Counted from the stretch's first letter, positions 47,683-59,185 are shown. The stretch is DNA of 64,000 nucleotides from Curvularia sp. ZM96 (GCA_022457065.1 JAJGBQ010000007.1:1674001-1738000), one strand, 5' to 3'. Numbers and translations: made by a program. Notes: a model not told the origin generated them from the sequence alone.

Positions 47683-48293
47683 ATGAAAAACTTTGGCGCT
47701 CTGGTTGTAGCATCTGCGAAGGGGCGAGGTCCTCGGGTTGGTGCACAGGCATGTTGGGAAAAGTGTGAATCGGTAGATTGCATGTAGAACACTATAGAAG
47801 CGGAGTAATGAGACGATACCCGTTGCATTTCCAACGATATTAGATTCACTCTACTCACTTCGACGACGACGACGACAGTAATTGATAAGGCAACCACACA
47901 GCTTCCACTAAGAATAGCTTCAGGCGAACTAGAAAAGACTTTTTTTTGCTAGAAGCAGATTTTCTATTGGCGCTCAAGACAACTACACTACATAGTGTTG
48001 AAACGCTGCTCTATTACGCTCAGTTGTGCTCGCCACCGCTGTATAACAGCAAATACTTTCGTTGAAACCAGTATGTTCTTCGGTTCTTCTCTAGTGGTAC
48101 TACGCGTTCCTACTCGTACATTTGAACCAATACCGGAAATGCAAGAAACAAACTCTTTATGTGTGGTATTACATTCTCGTGATCATACGACATCATGCAG
48201 CAAAACATCAACGCTAGTGGTATATATACGTGACTAAAGATCAAGCAAAAATAACAGTGTGACAGACAAAAGAAAAAACAGTTTGTTGATAGC
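47683..48293. other. Convergent 3' spacer
   Basis: 611 bp between the SPP2 stop and the membrane-protein stop. AT-rich; probably overlapping or adjacent 3' UTRs. No gene seen. Confidence 0.5.
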
Positions 48294-49138
48294 TTAGAAG
48301 TTCCTTGAAGCAAGGGGGGCAGGGTCTTGGGGATGTGCGCCATTGGCACGCATGGTTGGTCGACCGCCTTCCTCGAGCATCTGCATCTCGGTTTCCTTGG
48401 ACTGGTGGTGCCTGGTGCGCTTGGCGGGTAGGAAATCAACGAAGAAACTGGCGACGTATAAGCAATAGACGTAGGCGACAATCCACTCGAGGACGGCAGC
48501 GACGTTCCACTTGTGTGTCTTGGAGCACACGCCAAAGGCAATAACGAGACAAACCTCGGCGATGATGAAGAAGAGCTTGATCCAAAAGGAGATTCGCAGG
48601 ATGGAGTCGTCACGGTAATGGACGCCCAGACGCTGGTATTCCCAGCAGATGAAGATTGCACTGATGATGTAGCCTCCAATAAAGACACACAAGAAAATGT
48701 TGTGCAGGGTGTTGTGGTTTTTGCAGTCAAAAATGGTAAGTAGGATGAGGCCGGCCGCACCGACAATGGCGGCAACGGTTGCGCAGACCGAGTAGAGCTT
48801 TTGCCAGTTGGAGGTGTTTGGGTGGAGTTTGTTGGTGTGACGTAGCCATCGTTCGAAAAGGAAGGCGAGATCGAAGGTAACGACTGTGACAACAGACATT
48901 GCGATAAACATGGGTTTTAGTACGTCGGCGCCAATATCTTGATGATGTTAGCCGCTGCTTAGATATGCAGGTGCAACGAGAGAAGCTTACCCGAGATGTA
49001 CGGGATGTGTTGTCCTTCACTCATGGTTGAATAATGAGGCTTGCCTGTAGCGGCCCAATACACCAACATGGCGACTAGCATGCTAATCCATACTACCGAA
49101 GAGAAGATGGGAACGACCCAATATGAAAGTCCGAGCAT
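48294..49138 (-). CDS. FRAG1/DRAM/Sfk1-type membrane protein, 263 aa
   Basis: Exons 49138..48991 and 48937..48294, with a 53-nt intron after SEGQHIPYIS. Six hydrophobic spans are visible, beginning LGLSYWVVPIFSSVVWISML, then MFIAMSVVTVVTFDLAFLFE, a long span with IVGAAGLILLTIFD, then NIFLCVFIGGYIISAIFICW, ISFWIKLFFIIAEVCLVIAF and WIVAYVYCLYVASFFVDFL. The extracellular loop SDIGADVLKP and a second (RHTNKLHPNTSNWQK) are family features. Sfk1 of yeast affects phosphoinositide signalling and plasma-membrane asymmetry; this role is by analogy. The C-terminal tail is cytosolic and basic. Confidence 0.88.
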
Positions 49139-51074
49139 GTTGGATATGTCTAAGCTCTTTCCAAGGGCAGGAGGGCTTCTATAGCAACCGAGAGGGTTGG
49201 GAGACGGAGAGCGGGCAGGAACGGCAAGGATGAGGCGCAGAAGAGCAGAACGACACGGATCGACGGCAATGAACAAGAGTCAGATTAATGTATGGGGCAA
49301 GGCGGTAAATGTACAAAAAAACACAAGAGCCGTGTGCGTGAAGTTTTACGTAGACGCAGGGCTGGTGGTGATGTTGCCCGGGCGCGGCTATGATGTCACA
49401 AGTTGGCCGATGGCGTGGCTGCTTACCTGCTTAGGCAAGTTAGCGGCAGTCTCGGTGACAACGTCACGTCACCAGGACGGCCGCGGCCTCTGGATTGCGT
49501 AGAGATGAGGCTAAGCCACGTCGAAACTTCTTGACCTCGGACGAGTTGAGTTTGTAAACACGGAGTTTAGCATGCAGGTCCGCGAGGGTGCGCGGGCGTG
49601 GATTCTGTCGCGACGGCGACGGCTGTTGCATCGCGCTACACGAAGCCATGCGTCGATCATCGGGGACGGGGCTTGAGGTAGTCGAGAGTTGGAAGCGATG
49701 CTGCTGCTGTTCAGACCGACGGAGCGCATGTGTGGGTCGCGACATTGGGCCCCTGATCGTCCGGTCCGCATGCTCGGAAAAGTCGACAGTACCGCGGGCG
49801 ATATAGACCTCATCTCTTGCCGGTATCAGCTGTCTGGCTTGGCCCGAAGCAACGGCAGCAGCATGACGTGAAGAAGCCAATGCTCTCCCCTCTGGCCAGC
49901 TCCAGGGAACACTGATTCACACCATGGCATCTCCGAGGGACGAGACCAGACGAAGGACGAGGCTTTGATTGCTGGATTGTCCCTGACCCAGCCTCGCCAT
50001 TATGCGGTGCGTCGTCGAGCGGCATATGTATGCATTGTTAGTTAGCCAAGCTGCTTTTCGCTGTCCTTGGTACGTCGAGGAACTACTGTACAAGGCGATG
50101 CAGGGTCGGCAACTCAGCTGGACAGGCGAAGAGATAAGAGCACGGCTTGCTGACACAGCAACGACCCAGCCAACCGACCAGAGAAGCGGGGAAGCGAGTG
50201 TGTGAGGAGTCGAGGCGTTGAGGACCGATGGACGAGGCCGACGCGCGTATGGCAGAGGGCGAAGCGGCTATTCACTAGCGGGGAGGGGCGTGGGAGAGGA
50301 GGCAACAAGCCACAGGCGGGAGCATGGCCACACTATATAGCACGCGCCACAGGACAGGCACCGCGGGCTGACTGGCTGGCTGGGCCGACCGGCGGGCTAG
50401 TTGTTCCTTGTGTGGATCAAGGCCTGCAATGGCATGGCAGAAGGCCGGTTTTTGCGCAGTTTGCCATGAAGCAGCAGCGTGCATCGCTCCGATCAGCCGT
50501 TGGCGTGGCCCGATGCGGCAAAATACACTGGATCCAAGCGGCGCCCCAGCCTGGGCCCCCGTGCCGCCATTGGCCAGCCGGCCATGCATGCACGCATCGC
50601 AATAACTCGTCGTTTCATTCACTTCGTTCGCTGCGGCCGCAACGGCCAAGTTTCAGCTCCTGTCTCTTCCAGGTTTGTTGGCAGTTGCCATATGCATCTT
50701 CTCCGCCCGCGACACGCCTGCCCTGGTCGCTCCATGGCTGTCGCCCATGATGCCTGCCGCCCGCGCGCTTGTCCATCCTTGGGCGCCCGTTCGCGACATG
50801 TATTTCTTCTTTCTCTTCTTCAATACGCTTCGCCCGCCCTAGTGTACCGCCAAACCACGGTTTGCTGCACGCCTGCCAGCCTCCACGTTGATAACGCCGC
50901 GCCTCTTCACGCCTTATAAGCATCCTTGCTTCGCTCTATAGGCATCCCTACCTACCTTGCCCTCAGCACCTCCGCCCCGCACTGTACTTTTAATCCTAAT
51001 TCTGTCTTCCAATGCATCCTATCTTGTCTCTGTGAGCACCGCCGCTCTCTACACACTCGCTACAGCCGGGCAAC
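49139..51074. promoter_or_regulatory. 1.9-kb divergent region with long leader
   Basis: Between the membrane-protein gene and the large plus-strand gene. A TATA-like TTATAA (50915-50920) lies about 155 bp before the 51075 ATG, followed by a C/T-rich leader. The GC-rich ORFs in 49.5-50.9 kb overlap one another on both strands and are not convincing. Confidence 0.45.
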
Positions 51075-54000
51075 ATGGGCAACCAACCCAGCACCCCCAG
51101 CTCCAACAAGCTGTCCAAACCAAAGACCAACACCAACTCGGTGGCCCCAGCCTACAAAGGCGACTCGTCGGAATCCCCCTCGACGGTAGACCTCAGTGCT
51201 GAGGGACGACAGCAGATTAGAGAGACGCTCCTATCACTCCTCGCTGAGGAGTTTGACCAGCATCCCCGGGTGCAAAAGAAGGACAGTGTTGTTGACACTA
51301 CCAAAACACGTGACGCGTCTCTACCCGTTGCCTCACGATCAAATTCCAGGTCAAATTCCAGGTCGAATTCGCGCTCCAACTCTCTATCATGCTTTGGTAG
51401 CAGACATGGCTCCGCTGCCAGGCTTGCTGGCATGTCTGATTCCAAGCTGTCCTTGGTTTCCGGTTCAAATGTGGACATTGCCGAGGCAATAAAACTCCTG
51501 CAACAAGTCAAGAAGAATGGATCCCCAGAGGACATTGCAGCTCTGCAGCAAGTTCTGGAAATGCCTGAAGAGTCCGCTGAACCAGAAGCGGAGCCAAGCA
51601 CCAGCTTAAGAACCTCGCCCGTAGACAAATCCTCTTGCTCGTCGCTTACAAGGCGGCAGTCTCTCATCCAGACACCTGGAGTTGGCACCCGGAGCTCTCC
51701 TGTCGATGGGCGTCGAAGGACATGGAACTCGTGGAGGTCCCCGAAGCTTGAGCCTGACGAGGAGGCCAAGTGGCAGCCCAGGTCACGTATCGCTGCACAA
51801 TTAGGATTCCCTGAACCCCAGGCAACCACAAGCACCGCTTACGATCATTTAAGCCCCCGCGTGCCTTCTCCATCGGAGCTCGACTATTCGCATCTAGGGA
51901 GCCTAAAACCCGGCACGCTGGTGGTTACAAACGGACCTGCTTCTCCGGCATCGAGTATCCGGGGTCCCAATCGCACCCACGGAGAAAATGAGGACTACTT
52001 TTCTGAAACAGAGCCCGGCAGTAGCCCGTTGACGATGAAAACGACACGGCGCCGTGGCCACAGAAGAAGTCAATCTGCTGTGCTTCCTGGAACGTCTCTC
52101 TCTACTGTGGAAACCATGGAACAGTACATGCCGTCTGAACCTGTCCGACATTCTTCTACTGTGAAACTTGTTGAGCCCGCAGAAGAAACCCGCTCGACCG
52201 AGTCAACTGCTCCAACAAACTCCGCCGTGCAGTCCATGGGGACCAATGCACCTGCTCCAGCTGATTCTCCCCCAAACTTCCACCTCAACGTTGTTCCTAG
52301 TCCATCTCCGGTATCAGGAGAAGATTGTACAATGAACAAGCCTAGAAGCTTTACGTCTGACGATACACACTATCCCAAGTCCGAAGATACTTCAGCGTCA
52401 CAGGAACTAGCATTCGCACAAAATGTGAGAAAGGATTCGCCGCCTCTCCCCTCACGCACGCCAGTACACAAGAAGCCAAAAAGTCGGGCTAAGCAACGGC
52501 CACTTCCACAGACAACTGATTCCGGTTATTCTTCTGTTGGCAGTCTCCCAGTTGACGACCAAGAACAGCAACCAGGTCCTCGTTCCGTCGTTTGTTCTCA
52601 GTGCCAACACCATAGCTCGCGGCATCCGCAAGGCACAAGCCATGACAAAGAAGCCGTGCAGCAAGTTCGGATGGAGAAAAGTACGGAGAGAATGCATATC
52701 TCTGCGCCTGTTGTAGCTACAGCCCAAGCTGTGCAGGGTCTTCACAGTCGAAGAGCCCTAGTCCAGCCAGCGCTGGTAACGGTGCAGTCCTCGCAATCGA
52801 ACCGATCAAAGTCGCCTCTGCAGATCTCTGTGAATTCTGTAAGTTCGCCGTCGTCGTCATCTACTTCAGAGACGTTGCTCTCGCCCCAAACGCCTAGGTC
52901 GGTCTCTTCAAAGTCGTCTTTCAACAGTACGTCCGGAAAGCCACCGAAGCGTCTTCACCGCAGACAACAGTCGCAGGCAGAGACCCTGGTTGTGCAATCG
53001 TGTCACCCGATTCCAGAAGGAAAGATACCCGATGTTCCGGCCAACGTGCGCGCCAAGTTTGAAAGACGCGTGTCAAGCACGCCTGGTATGGACTGTTTGA
53101 CCCAGACATATCCTTCAAGAGACCACGTTGTTGCAGATGAGTCGAGACCTCAAGCCCCACTTCCAGGTCACACCGAGTTTCGACTGCTTGCTGAGCTGCA
53201 GGACGAACGGCAGCCCACACCACCTACTCACGCCCGCCGGAAGAGCCTTTCCTTTTTCCGAAGAAAGTCGATGAGTGACAAGAAAGCGGCTAAGGAAGAA
53301 GCTGGGCCAGTTGCAGTGGAAGCTGACTACATGGTGCCCGTTGTAGTGCCAATTGGTGCTTCTCCATATGATGCCATAACGTACGATTTACCGACACAGG
53401 CCGTGTCGTTTCCGTCACACTCGTACCAAATTGAGCCTCCCTTTCCTCGTTCAAAGTCCATGGTAAACATGGATAGTAGGACTGCTGCTGAGTATGCGTA
53501 CGTGTGTAGCAAAGATCTTGCTATGCCACACCAAGAGTTCTCTCATCGGCGGCGTAAAAGCTTTCATAGCTTGAGTCCAGAAGCTGGCGAGGCCAGGGCA
53601 TTGAGGCATCGCCCACAAAATGCTGATGTCCCGCCTGTGCCGTCAATTGACATGGCGAAGCTTTCAGCTTCTGGTACCAATATGCCTCTACCCAATAAAA
53701 GGCATAGCCTAGGACCACCTAGGCCAAGCACTGCTCCTCGTCCTCAGTCTCGTCCGCGTAGCCAGACTGTTTATCAGGCGGAGAGCAGGAGCACTGTGAG
53801 TATGCAAAAAGCCTCCCAGCAGAGCATGCAATGGAACGGGCACCCCGGCGTCACAAGACAACGGCGCAAGACGATCGGAGAAGCCACACGTCCGCTAGAT
53901 GCTGTTGTTGCGATGGGCAACAAGCGTGCTTCTGTTGGCGCGGGAATGAAGGCTCCAGGACCAGAGAGCACTGCTTCCTGGGGTCGCTACAGTGGTGGTT

Positions 54001-54152
54001 TGGGGTACGAGTACGGGGGTCGCAGTGTAGGGGTTGGAGGAAGCGCCGGTACGCGCCAGTTGAATAGCTGCGCATCGGTCAAGTCGCTCCACTACCAGCA
54101 CCAGTACGGCGTGGACCTTTCCGATGTACCCATCATTGTTCAGCGCGTTTAG
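51075..54152 (+). CDS. Large Ser-rich disordered protein with myristoylation-type start, 1025 aa
   Basis: Single exon. MGNQPSTPSS fits the N-myristoylation pattern (Gly2, Ser6), suggesting membrane anchoring. Almost the whole length is Ser/Pro/Arg/Gln-rich and probably disordered. The few structured candidates are a short helix (RQQIRETLLSLLAEEFDQHP, about 45-65) and DIAEAIKLLQQVKKNGSPED at about 135. A 12-bp tandem repeat codes for RSNSRSNSRSNS at about residues 92-107. Cys pairs (VVCSQCQHHSS) occur in the middle. Many RRKS/RRKSF motifs in the second half resemble basophilic kinase or 14-3-3 sites. The last residues (YGVDLSDVPIIVQRV) are hydrophobic. I do not recognise the family. Confidence 0.85.
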   Translation: MGNQPSTPSSNKLSKPKTNTNSVAPAYKGDSSESPSTVDLSAEGRQQIRETLLSLLAEEFDQHPRVQKKDSVVDTTKTRDASLPVASRSNSRSNSRSNSRSNSLSCFGSRHGSAARLAGMSDSKLSLVSGSNVDIAEAIKLLQQVKKNGSPEDIAALQQVLEMPEESAEPEAEPSTSLRTSPVDKSSCSSLTRRQSLIQTPGVGTRSSPVDGRRRTWNSWRSPKLEPDEEAKWQPRSRIAAQLGFPEPQATTSTAYDHLSPRVPSPSELDYSHLGSLKPGTLVVTNGPASPASSIRGPNRTHGENEDYFSETEPGSSPLTMKTTRRRGHRRSQSAVLPGTSLSTVETMEQYMPSEPVRHSSTVKLVEPAEETRSTESTAPTNSAVQSMGTNAPAPADSPPNFHLNVVPSPSPVSGEDCTMNKPRSFTSDDTHYPKSEDTSASQELAFAQNVRKDSPPLPSRTPVHKKPKSRAKQRPLPQTTDSGYSSVGSLPVDDQEQQPGPRSVVCSQCQHHSSRHPQGTSHDKEAVQQVRMEKSTERMHISAPVVATAQAVQGLHSRRALVQPALVTVQSSQSNRSKSPLQISVNSVSSPSSSSTSETLLSPQTPRSVSSKSSFNSTSGKPPKRLHRRQQSQAETLVVQSCHPIPEGKIPDVPANVRAKFERRVSSTPGMDCLTQTYPSRDHVVADESRPQAPLPGHTEFRLLAELQDERQPTPPTHARRKSLSFFRRKSMSDKKAAKEEAGPVAVEADYMVPVVVPIGASPYDAITYDLPTQAVSFPSHSYQIEPPFPRSKSMVNMDSRTAAEYAYVCSKDLAMPHQEFSHRRRKSFHSLSPEAGEARALRHRPQNADVPPVPSIDMAKLSASGTNMPLPNKRHSLGPPRPSTAPRPQSRPRSQTVYQAESRSTVSMQKASQQSMQWNGHPGVTRQRRKTIGEATRPLDAVVAMGNKRASVGAGMKAPGPESTASWGRYSGGLGYEYGGRSVGVGGSAGTRQLNSCASVKSLHYQHQYGVDLSDVPIIVQRV
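51340..51388 (+). repeat. In-frame 12-bp tandem repeat (RSNS)
   Basis: About four copies of a TCAAATTCCAGG-type unit coding Ser-Asn-Ser-Arg. The last copies have drifted at synonymous positions. Confidence 0.8.
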
Positions 54153-55266
54153 GTGTCGGAGAGGGAAAAAATTGAACTTTGGCTTAGGATTTCTTTTCCT
54201 GGGAGTTGGTCTGGGGCGTTGGGTTTTACGATTGGCTAGCATTTGCATGCGACGCACACAGCATCGCATACATACAGCATACTACACACACGCGCATGCA
54301 TGCAGAGCGATATTCTTTTGGTCTAGGACGGCTTCTAGGGTTCCTTGTTTTGGGTACATATGAGCTGCATGACGGCGGATGCGACGGTGGTATACATAGT
54401 CAATAAAATAGTAAACAACGACTGCCCTGACACGCCGCAGATGGAACCACGTCTTGCTTACTTGGGCTCCAATGCGCAGTGCGACGCTGCAAATCAAACA
54501 TGGCGCACAAGCCACGGGTTGTGTGTGTCGATGCCCAACATGCGCCTTTTTCTCCCCTGCGAACTGGTACTCAGCCTCAGGACGTTCGCATCGCTGCCAG
54601 CGCCGCCCATCAGCCAGTCAGGCACGGGAGGCCGGGCGCACGTCCCCGGTGATGTCAGCAATGGATGCTAGTGGCTGGGGATGCCGGGCGGTACAGGGAT
54701 GCTAAGTCATGTTGGGTCCAAGACTCCAGCGACCACAGCCGAATGCGCGAAATTTCATCTCGACAGCTCCCCGCCATCGCCTCCCTTCTCTCCTCCACCC
54801 ACCTCTGCTCCCCATTCACCGCCTCTTCAGACCTCGCTGCCTTCAAGCGACTGTGTCTGCCCTCTCGCTGCTGCCCGTCTCCGCCCCTCGACAGCCTTTG
54901 GTCGCGTCAAAGGCTCCCGTCTCACTACGGCCTCGGCCCTGATTCTGCTCAACCTTCAAGTTGTCTCTGCTCGGCCAGCGCCTCACGTTTTCAACAACAT
55001 CCCCCCTCCCTGTCTTGTCGCCATCTAAGAAACAGCTCGAGCGTCTTCTTTTTTTGTCTCCTACCCAGACCCTCGACCAGCCTCAACTTCAGCTGCCGCA
55101 TAGGACGCCATCAGCGGTTCTTCCTCTTGTAGAGGAAGCGGCCAGACCTCGCCCAACACCAAGCCTCGGCTTCGCACCCTTCAAGCCACCCTAACGCGGC
55201 ACCACGCTCCACCAAGTAACCTGCACTAAAGCCAACCCTCAACTGCCAGAAGCTACCGTCAAGGGC
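54153..55266 (+). promoter_or_regulatory. Upstream region and likely long leader of ornithine decarboxylase
   Basis: 1.1 kb. 54770-55240 is C/T-rich on the plus strand and looks like a several-hundred-base 5' leader. It contains upstream ATGs with short reading frames. Long leaders on fungal ornithine decarboxylase mRNA are known to influence polyamine control, as in Neurospora; that this applies here is inference. Confidence 0.4.
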
Positions 55267-56665
55267 ATGGCACCTTCTGCTGTCACGACTACCGAAGAAT
55301 ACCAATTTCCGTTGAAAGACAGTCCGTCCTTCAGCACCTATTCGTCTGGTAGTGTCGACAATCATGGCGCCTGGAAATCCAAGCAGCTGATTGGGGAGGC
55401 TCTCAAGAGCCGTGTCGAGGCTATTGATTCCGATACCTGCAGTGTTGGGGACGAAGATGCCTTTTTCGTCGCCGACCTGGGCGAGGTCTACCGCCAGCAC
55501 ATGCGCTGGAAGAAGAACCTAAGCCGTGTCAAGCCACACTATGGTAAGCCAAACCACAAGAAACTACCACTGGTCGCAATGAACTGCTGCTGACATGTGC
55601 ATAGCGGTCAAGTGTAACCCTGACCCCCAGGTCCTTCGTCTCATGACAGAGCTGGGCCTTGGCTTTGACTGCGCCTCCAAGAACGAGATTGAGACTGTCC
55701 TTAAGCTGGGCGTTGATCCTTCTCGCATCATCTATGCGCAGCCCTGCAAGACCAAGTCTTATGTGCGCTATGCTGCGCAATCTGGCGTCAAGCAGATGAC
55801 CTTTGACAACGCCGATGAGCTCTACAAGACCAAGCAGCTCTTTCCAGATGCCGAGCTATACTTACGCATCTTGACCGATGACTCGGCTAGTCTGTGTCGC
55901 CTCAGCCAGAAGTTTGGCGCTTCTCTGGACACTACCGCTGAGCTCCTGGAGCTGGCCAAGAAGCTGGAGCTCAATGTTGTCGGTGTGGCCTTCCATGTCG
56001 GATCCGGCGCATCCGACCCCAAGGCATTTGTCAAGGCTGTCCAAGATGCCCGGTTCGTTTTTGACCAGGCGGGCGCCCTCGGATTCAACATGCACACCCT
56101 TGACGTTGGTGGTGGATTTACAGGCGATGTCACGTTTGAGCCTATGGCTGCAGTCTTGTCCGCCGCTTTGGACGAGTACTTCCCGCCCCACATCCGCGTC
56201 ATTGGAGAGCCAGGCCGCTACTACGTCTCCACCGCCTTCACCATTGCGTGCCACGTCATTGCTCGCCGCGCGGTCACCGATGCCACCCTAGGCACGACTT
56301 CGTACATGCTGTACCTGAACGATGGTGTCTACGGCAACTTTTCGAGCATCATCTTCGACCACCAGCATCCTGTGCCACGTGTTTTGAAGAATGGCAGCAA
56401 CGTCTTGTACGACGTTCGTCGTTCGGGCTATGACAGCCCTTCTCAGGTCGAGTACTCTATTTGGGGCCCAACCTGCGATGGCATCGATGTCATCTCTTCT
56501 TCCTGCACCTTCCCAGAGCTGCTCGATGTTGGTGACTGGCTCTACTTCGAGGAGATGGGCGCATACACCAAGTGCTCTGCTACCCGCTTCAACGGCTTCA
56601 GCGACAGCCACGAAGTCGTTTACGTTTGCAGCGAGCTCGGTGCCGCTGCTCTCATGGGCATGTAA
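55267..56665 (+). CDS. Ornithine decarboxylase
   Basis: PLP enzyme that makes putrescine from ornithine, the first step of polyamine synthesis. Exons 55267..55543 and 55605..56665 (61-nt intron) give 445 aa. The intron falls one base into the codon before the PLP lysine: PHY-AVKCNPDPQVL, with K95. Later motifs: GFDCASKNEIE, IIYAQPCKTKSYVRYA, VGVAFHVGSGASDP (PLP phosphate region), LDVGGGF, GEPGRYYVSTAFT, and the dimer-interface active-site Cys383 in WGPTCDGID. The N-terminal 50 residues are variable. Active sites form between two subunits. The matching fungal symbols are SPE1 or spe-1. The antizyme-interaction face cannot be judged. Confidence 0.95.
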
Positions 56666-58123
56666 ACATGTAGAGAAGGATGTTTAGTTGGGGGGTTGGA
56701 TGTGCAAGAAGTGCGCGGAAGCGAAATTGTTGTTTTTTAAAAAGTCTGATAGATTTCTAACTAGTTATGTTTGCTTTTACTTTTGGTAGTTAATGTAAAC
56801 CCTGTACCCAGTGATTCAGTAATATTGCTGGTGCCAACCTATGCTCACCATGTCAACATGGTTAGGCCAGAATTGAATACTGTGTCGTCAAAATTAAGTA
56901 CGGTACACAAGCCATGCATAGACTTAGGACCCGGTGTTTCGTTACAAGTTCTTCTCGCCCAAGTTCTACGAGAGGCGATGACGCTAGTGGGCTACACTAG
57001 TGCCCAAGGCCGCCCCCACTCCCCCATATTCCTGGCAAGCAACAAACCATGACCTAGACACTTCACTTGTACCTTTTACTTTTACTACCTCATTCTCACT
57101 CTTCTTACAACTACGCCTGCAAACGAGGTGTACCAGTTCCTGTTCTACCCTCCGTCAACAAACACACATCTTGATTGCACTACACTTGCTTCTCACCCCA
57201 CGCCTCTTCTTTATCTATTCTACTCTCACTCTACTCCACTTTACTTACATGGCAAAGTAAGACCAGGTCAAAGGCGTATCTCCTATAAGCATGTAAGCTC
57301 GGCCCCTTTGGTTATTTTTTTTTCGTCATATTTCCTACGGGAAACCAGCAGTGATGACACAACAGATACTGCGTAGTACATAGCTCTTCTCCCCCTCTCC
57401 CCCTCTCTGCCCTTCTTTCCACCGAGTGGGGGGAAGGGGAAGGGAAGCTGGGGATGGAGTGGCTATCGGTGTGCGAGAGAGGAATCCGTCTGAGCTGGTT
57501 GATGTATTGTCTTGTTTTATACGTTGTTGTGTTTGGCGAGCTTGCTAACCTTTTTTTGACATAGGTGGTAAGGGTTTCTTAGCAAACGCCAACTGTTCTG
57601 TTGTTGTTAGGGTGACGCAAACTAGGTTTTCTTATGCAAGGTGCGAGATTTGTTGATACGGTAGGCTAGGGAAAAGGAAATAACATTTCGGTAAATGGTT
57701 TGTGGTACTGCACTAATCGAGCATGTTTCGAGAGGACAGTTGGATCCGTGGTACCTACTAGTATCTCAACCGCCTACGCGCCTTGTACCTGATGCCTATG
57801 CAGCTGTCCTCTAGACTGTTTTATCTGCTGTAAGGGGGAGTAGCTGCAGGATCGGCGGACTAGTGACTTTACTGTGCAGTTCGTGGCTTTGTATTTTTTT
57901 TTGGTAGGCGAGATGCACATGGGACACATGGTTGCTGAGCGAATGTCCTTGTTCGAGACTACAATCGAGAATCGGACAGGTCTATCGTACTACACTTGCA
58001 CCAGAGTCATCTACACTGTGACTATCAGTCTTCGATAGTCGTACACATACATGTTCAGATAGTATAACATTCATAGTACAGGCAAATAATCTTAATCTGC
58101 TCTACACCCTGTACACCCTACAT
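56666..58123. other. 1.5-kb spacer with leader-like segment
   Basis: 56666-56800 is the decarboxylase 3' UTR. 57040-57260 is strongly C/T-rich on the plus strand and ends in ATGGCAAAGTAAGAC, as if a leader met a start codon and an intron, but no downstream exon of useful length is found. The rest is AT-rich with T runs. Confidence 0.4.
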
Positions 58124-58852
58124 TTATCGCGCCTTCTCCTTATTCTCCGCTGCCCTCCTCTTCGCCCTCACTTCCGCCTTTCTCCTCTCACCACCATCGA
58201 CCTTGTGACCCCTCCTCTCCTCCCAGATACCCTCCTGTAGCCTTATCCTAGCACGAAGCCCACCACTTCCCTTGACAGGCTCTACAAAACTGCCCTTGAT
58301 CGTGTTTGCGCCTTTGACAACAACACCCTGGACCTTTTGCAGCGTCTCCACCGGCTCTGGAGGATCCTCTACACCAACCGGTACGTTCACAACCAGCTTC
58401 CTCGTTCCGGGATCATGTGTTGCCGTTGCAGCAGCAGAGCGGGGGCTAATCGTGTTACCGAGTTGTGGGTTTGGCAGTACAGGTGCCTCGACGACTTTCA
58501 GTTCCGCGATCCCGTCTGTGACGTGCTTGCAATCTCCGCCAATGCCGTACTCGCCGTTTCGGTACTTCTCCCGCCAGTGCAGCAGGTATCGTCTTGCCCG
58601 GGCAGGCTCAACTCCCAGCTCTTTTAATTGCGGCGATGTGAGTGTGAAGAGGGCTTCCCACGAGGGGATCTTGGTCGCGTGTGCGGAGAGGCCGCGGCCA
58701 ATTGCGCTCAGGAAGGCCGTGTGATCGGGAATAAATGGTATAGGCTTGGGAACCGGGCGCATAGGAATTGAGTGCTGGAGATTGCGCACGCATGTCTTGG
58801 GAATTGATACGGCGGCAGAAGTCGCATTGAGAAGTGGGCGCCTGAGGATCAT
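58124..58852 (-). CDS. FYV4: Mitochondrial small ribosomal subunit protein mS41 (IGR motif)
   Basis: Mitoribosomal small-subunit protein. Single exon, 242 aa, from ATG 58852. The basic N-terminus (MILRRPLLNATSAAVSIPK) is a matrix presequence. The IGR domain is at about residues 45-95: FLSAIGRGLSAHATKIPSW, EALFTLTSPQLKELGVEPAR and ARRYLLHWREKYRNGEYG. The rest is variable, ending in a highly basic helix (GERRKAEVRAKRRAAENKEK). Yeast Fyv4 is the homologue; the fungal protein has a longer tail. It shares a 333-bp divergent promoter with ARPC1. Confidence 0.92.
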   Translation of the reverse strand: MILRRPLLNATSAAVSIPKTCVRNLQHSIPMRPVPKPIPFIPDHTAFLSAIGRGLSAHATKIPSWEALFTLTSPQLKELGVEPARARRYLLHWREKYRNGEYGIGGDCKHVTDGIAELKVVEAPVLPNPQLGNTISPRSAAATATHDPGTRKLVVNVPVGVEDPPEPVETLQKVQGVVVKGANTIKGSFVEPVKGSGGLRARIRLQEGIWEERRGHKVDGGERRKAEVRAKRRAAENKEKAR

Positions 58853-59185
58853 GATGGCGGTTGTTCAGTGAAGCCCCCTTTTAAATTTTAGCAATGCTCC
58901 GAGAAGTTGAAAAGAAGTCGTCTGGGGGGGTATCGTACTGTGTAGATGCGGCTGTCCTTCCCAATCGCGGTTTACGTGGGACCTGCGGTCGCCGTGAACT
59001 TTTCGGAGGAGCCAAGAAAAGGACGCCCGTGCACCCGTTGCACCGCAGAGCCCCACGTCACCCAAGGCCCCCTCAGCCCAAGCTCCACTACCTTCGAACA
59101 ACCCAACTCTCCCCAATTGCAGTAGTAGAGAGTCTCCTATTGCACACTCGTCACCTACGCCTCTATACCTTCGACAAGAATCATC
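58853..59185. promoter_or_regulatory. Divergent promoter, mS41 / ARPC1
   Basis: 333 bp between the two start codons. The ARPC1 leader is C/A-rich. No TATA box evident; typical of housekeeping pairs. Confidence 0.5.

Noticed and set aside
47150..47752. 200-codon antisense frame over SPP2
   Set aside because: A shadow of the Arg/Asp-rich repeat tail of SPP2.
48110..48892. 260-codon minus-strand frame overlapping the Sfk1-type gene
   Set aside because: A different frame of the same strand; the 48294-48937 frame carries the membrane spans and splices cleanly to exon 1.
50202..50750. 182-codon ORF upstream of the 51075 gene
   Set aside because: Lies in a GC-rich promoter with equally long antisense frames; not protein-like.
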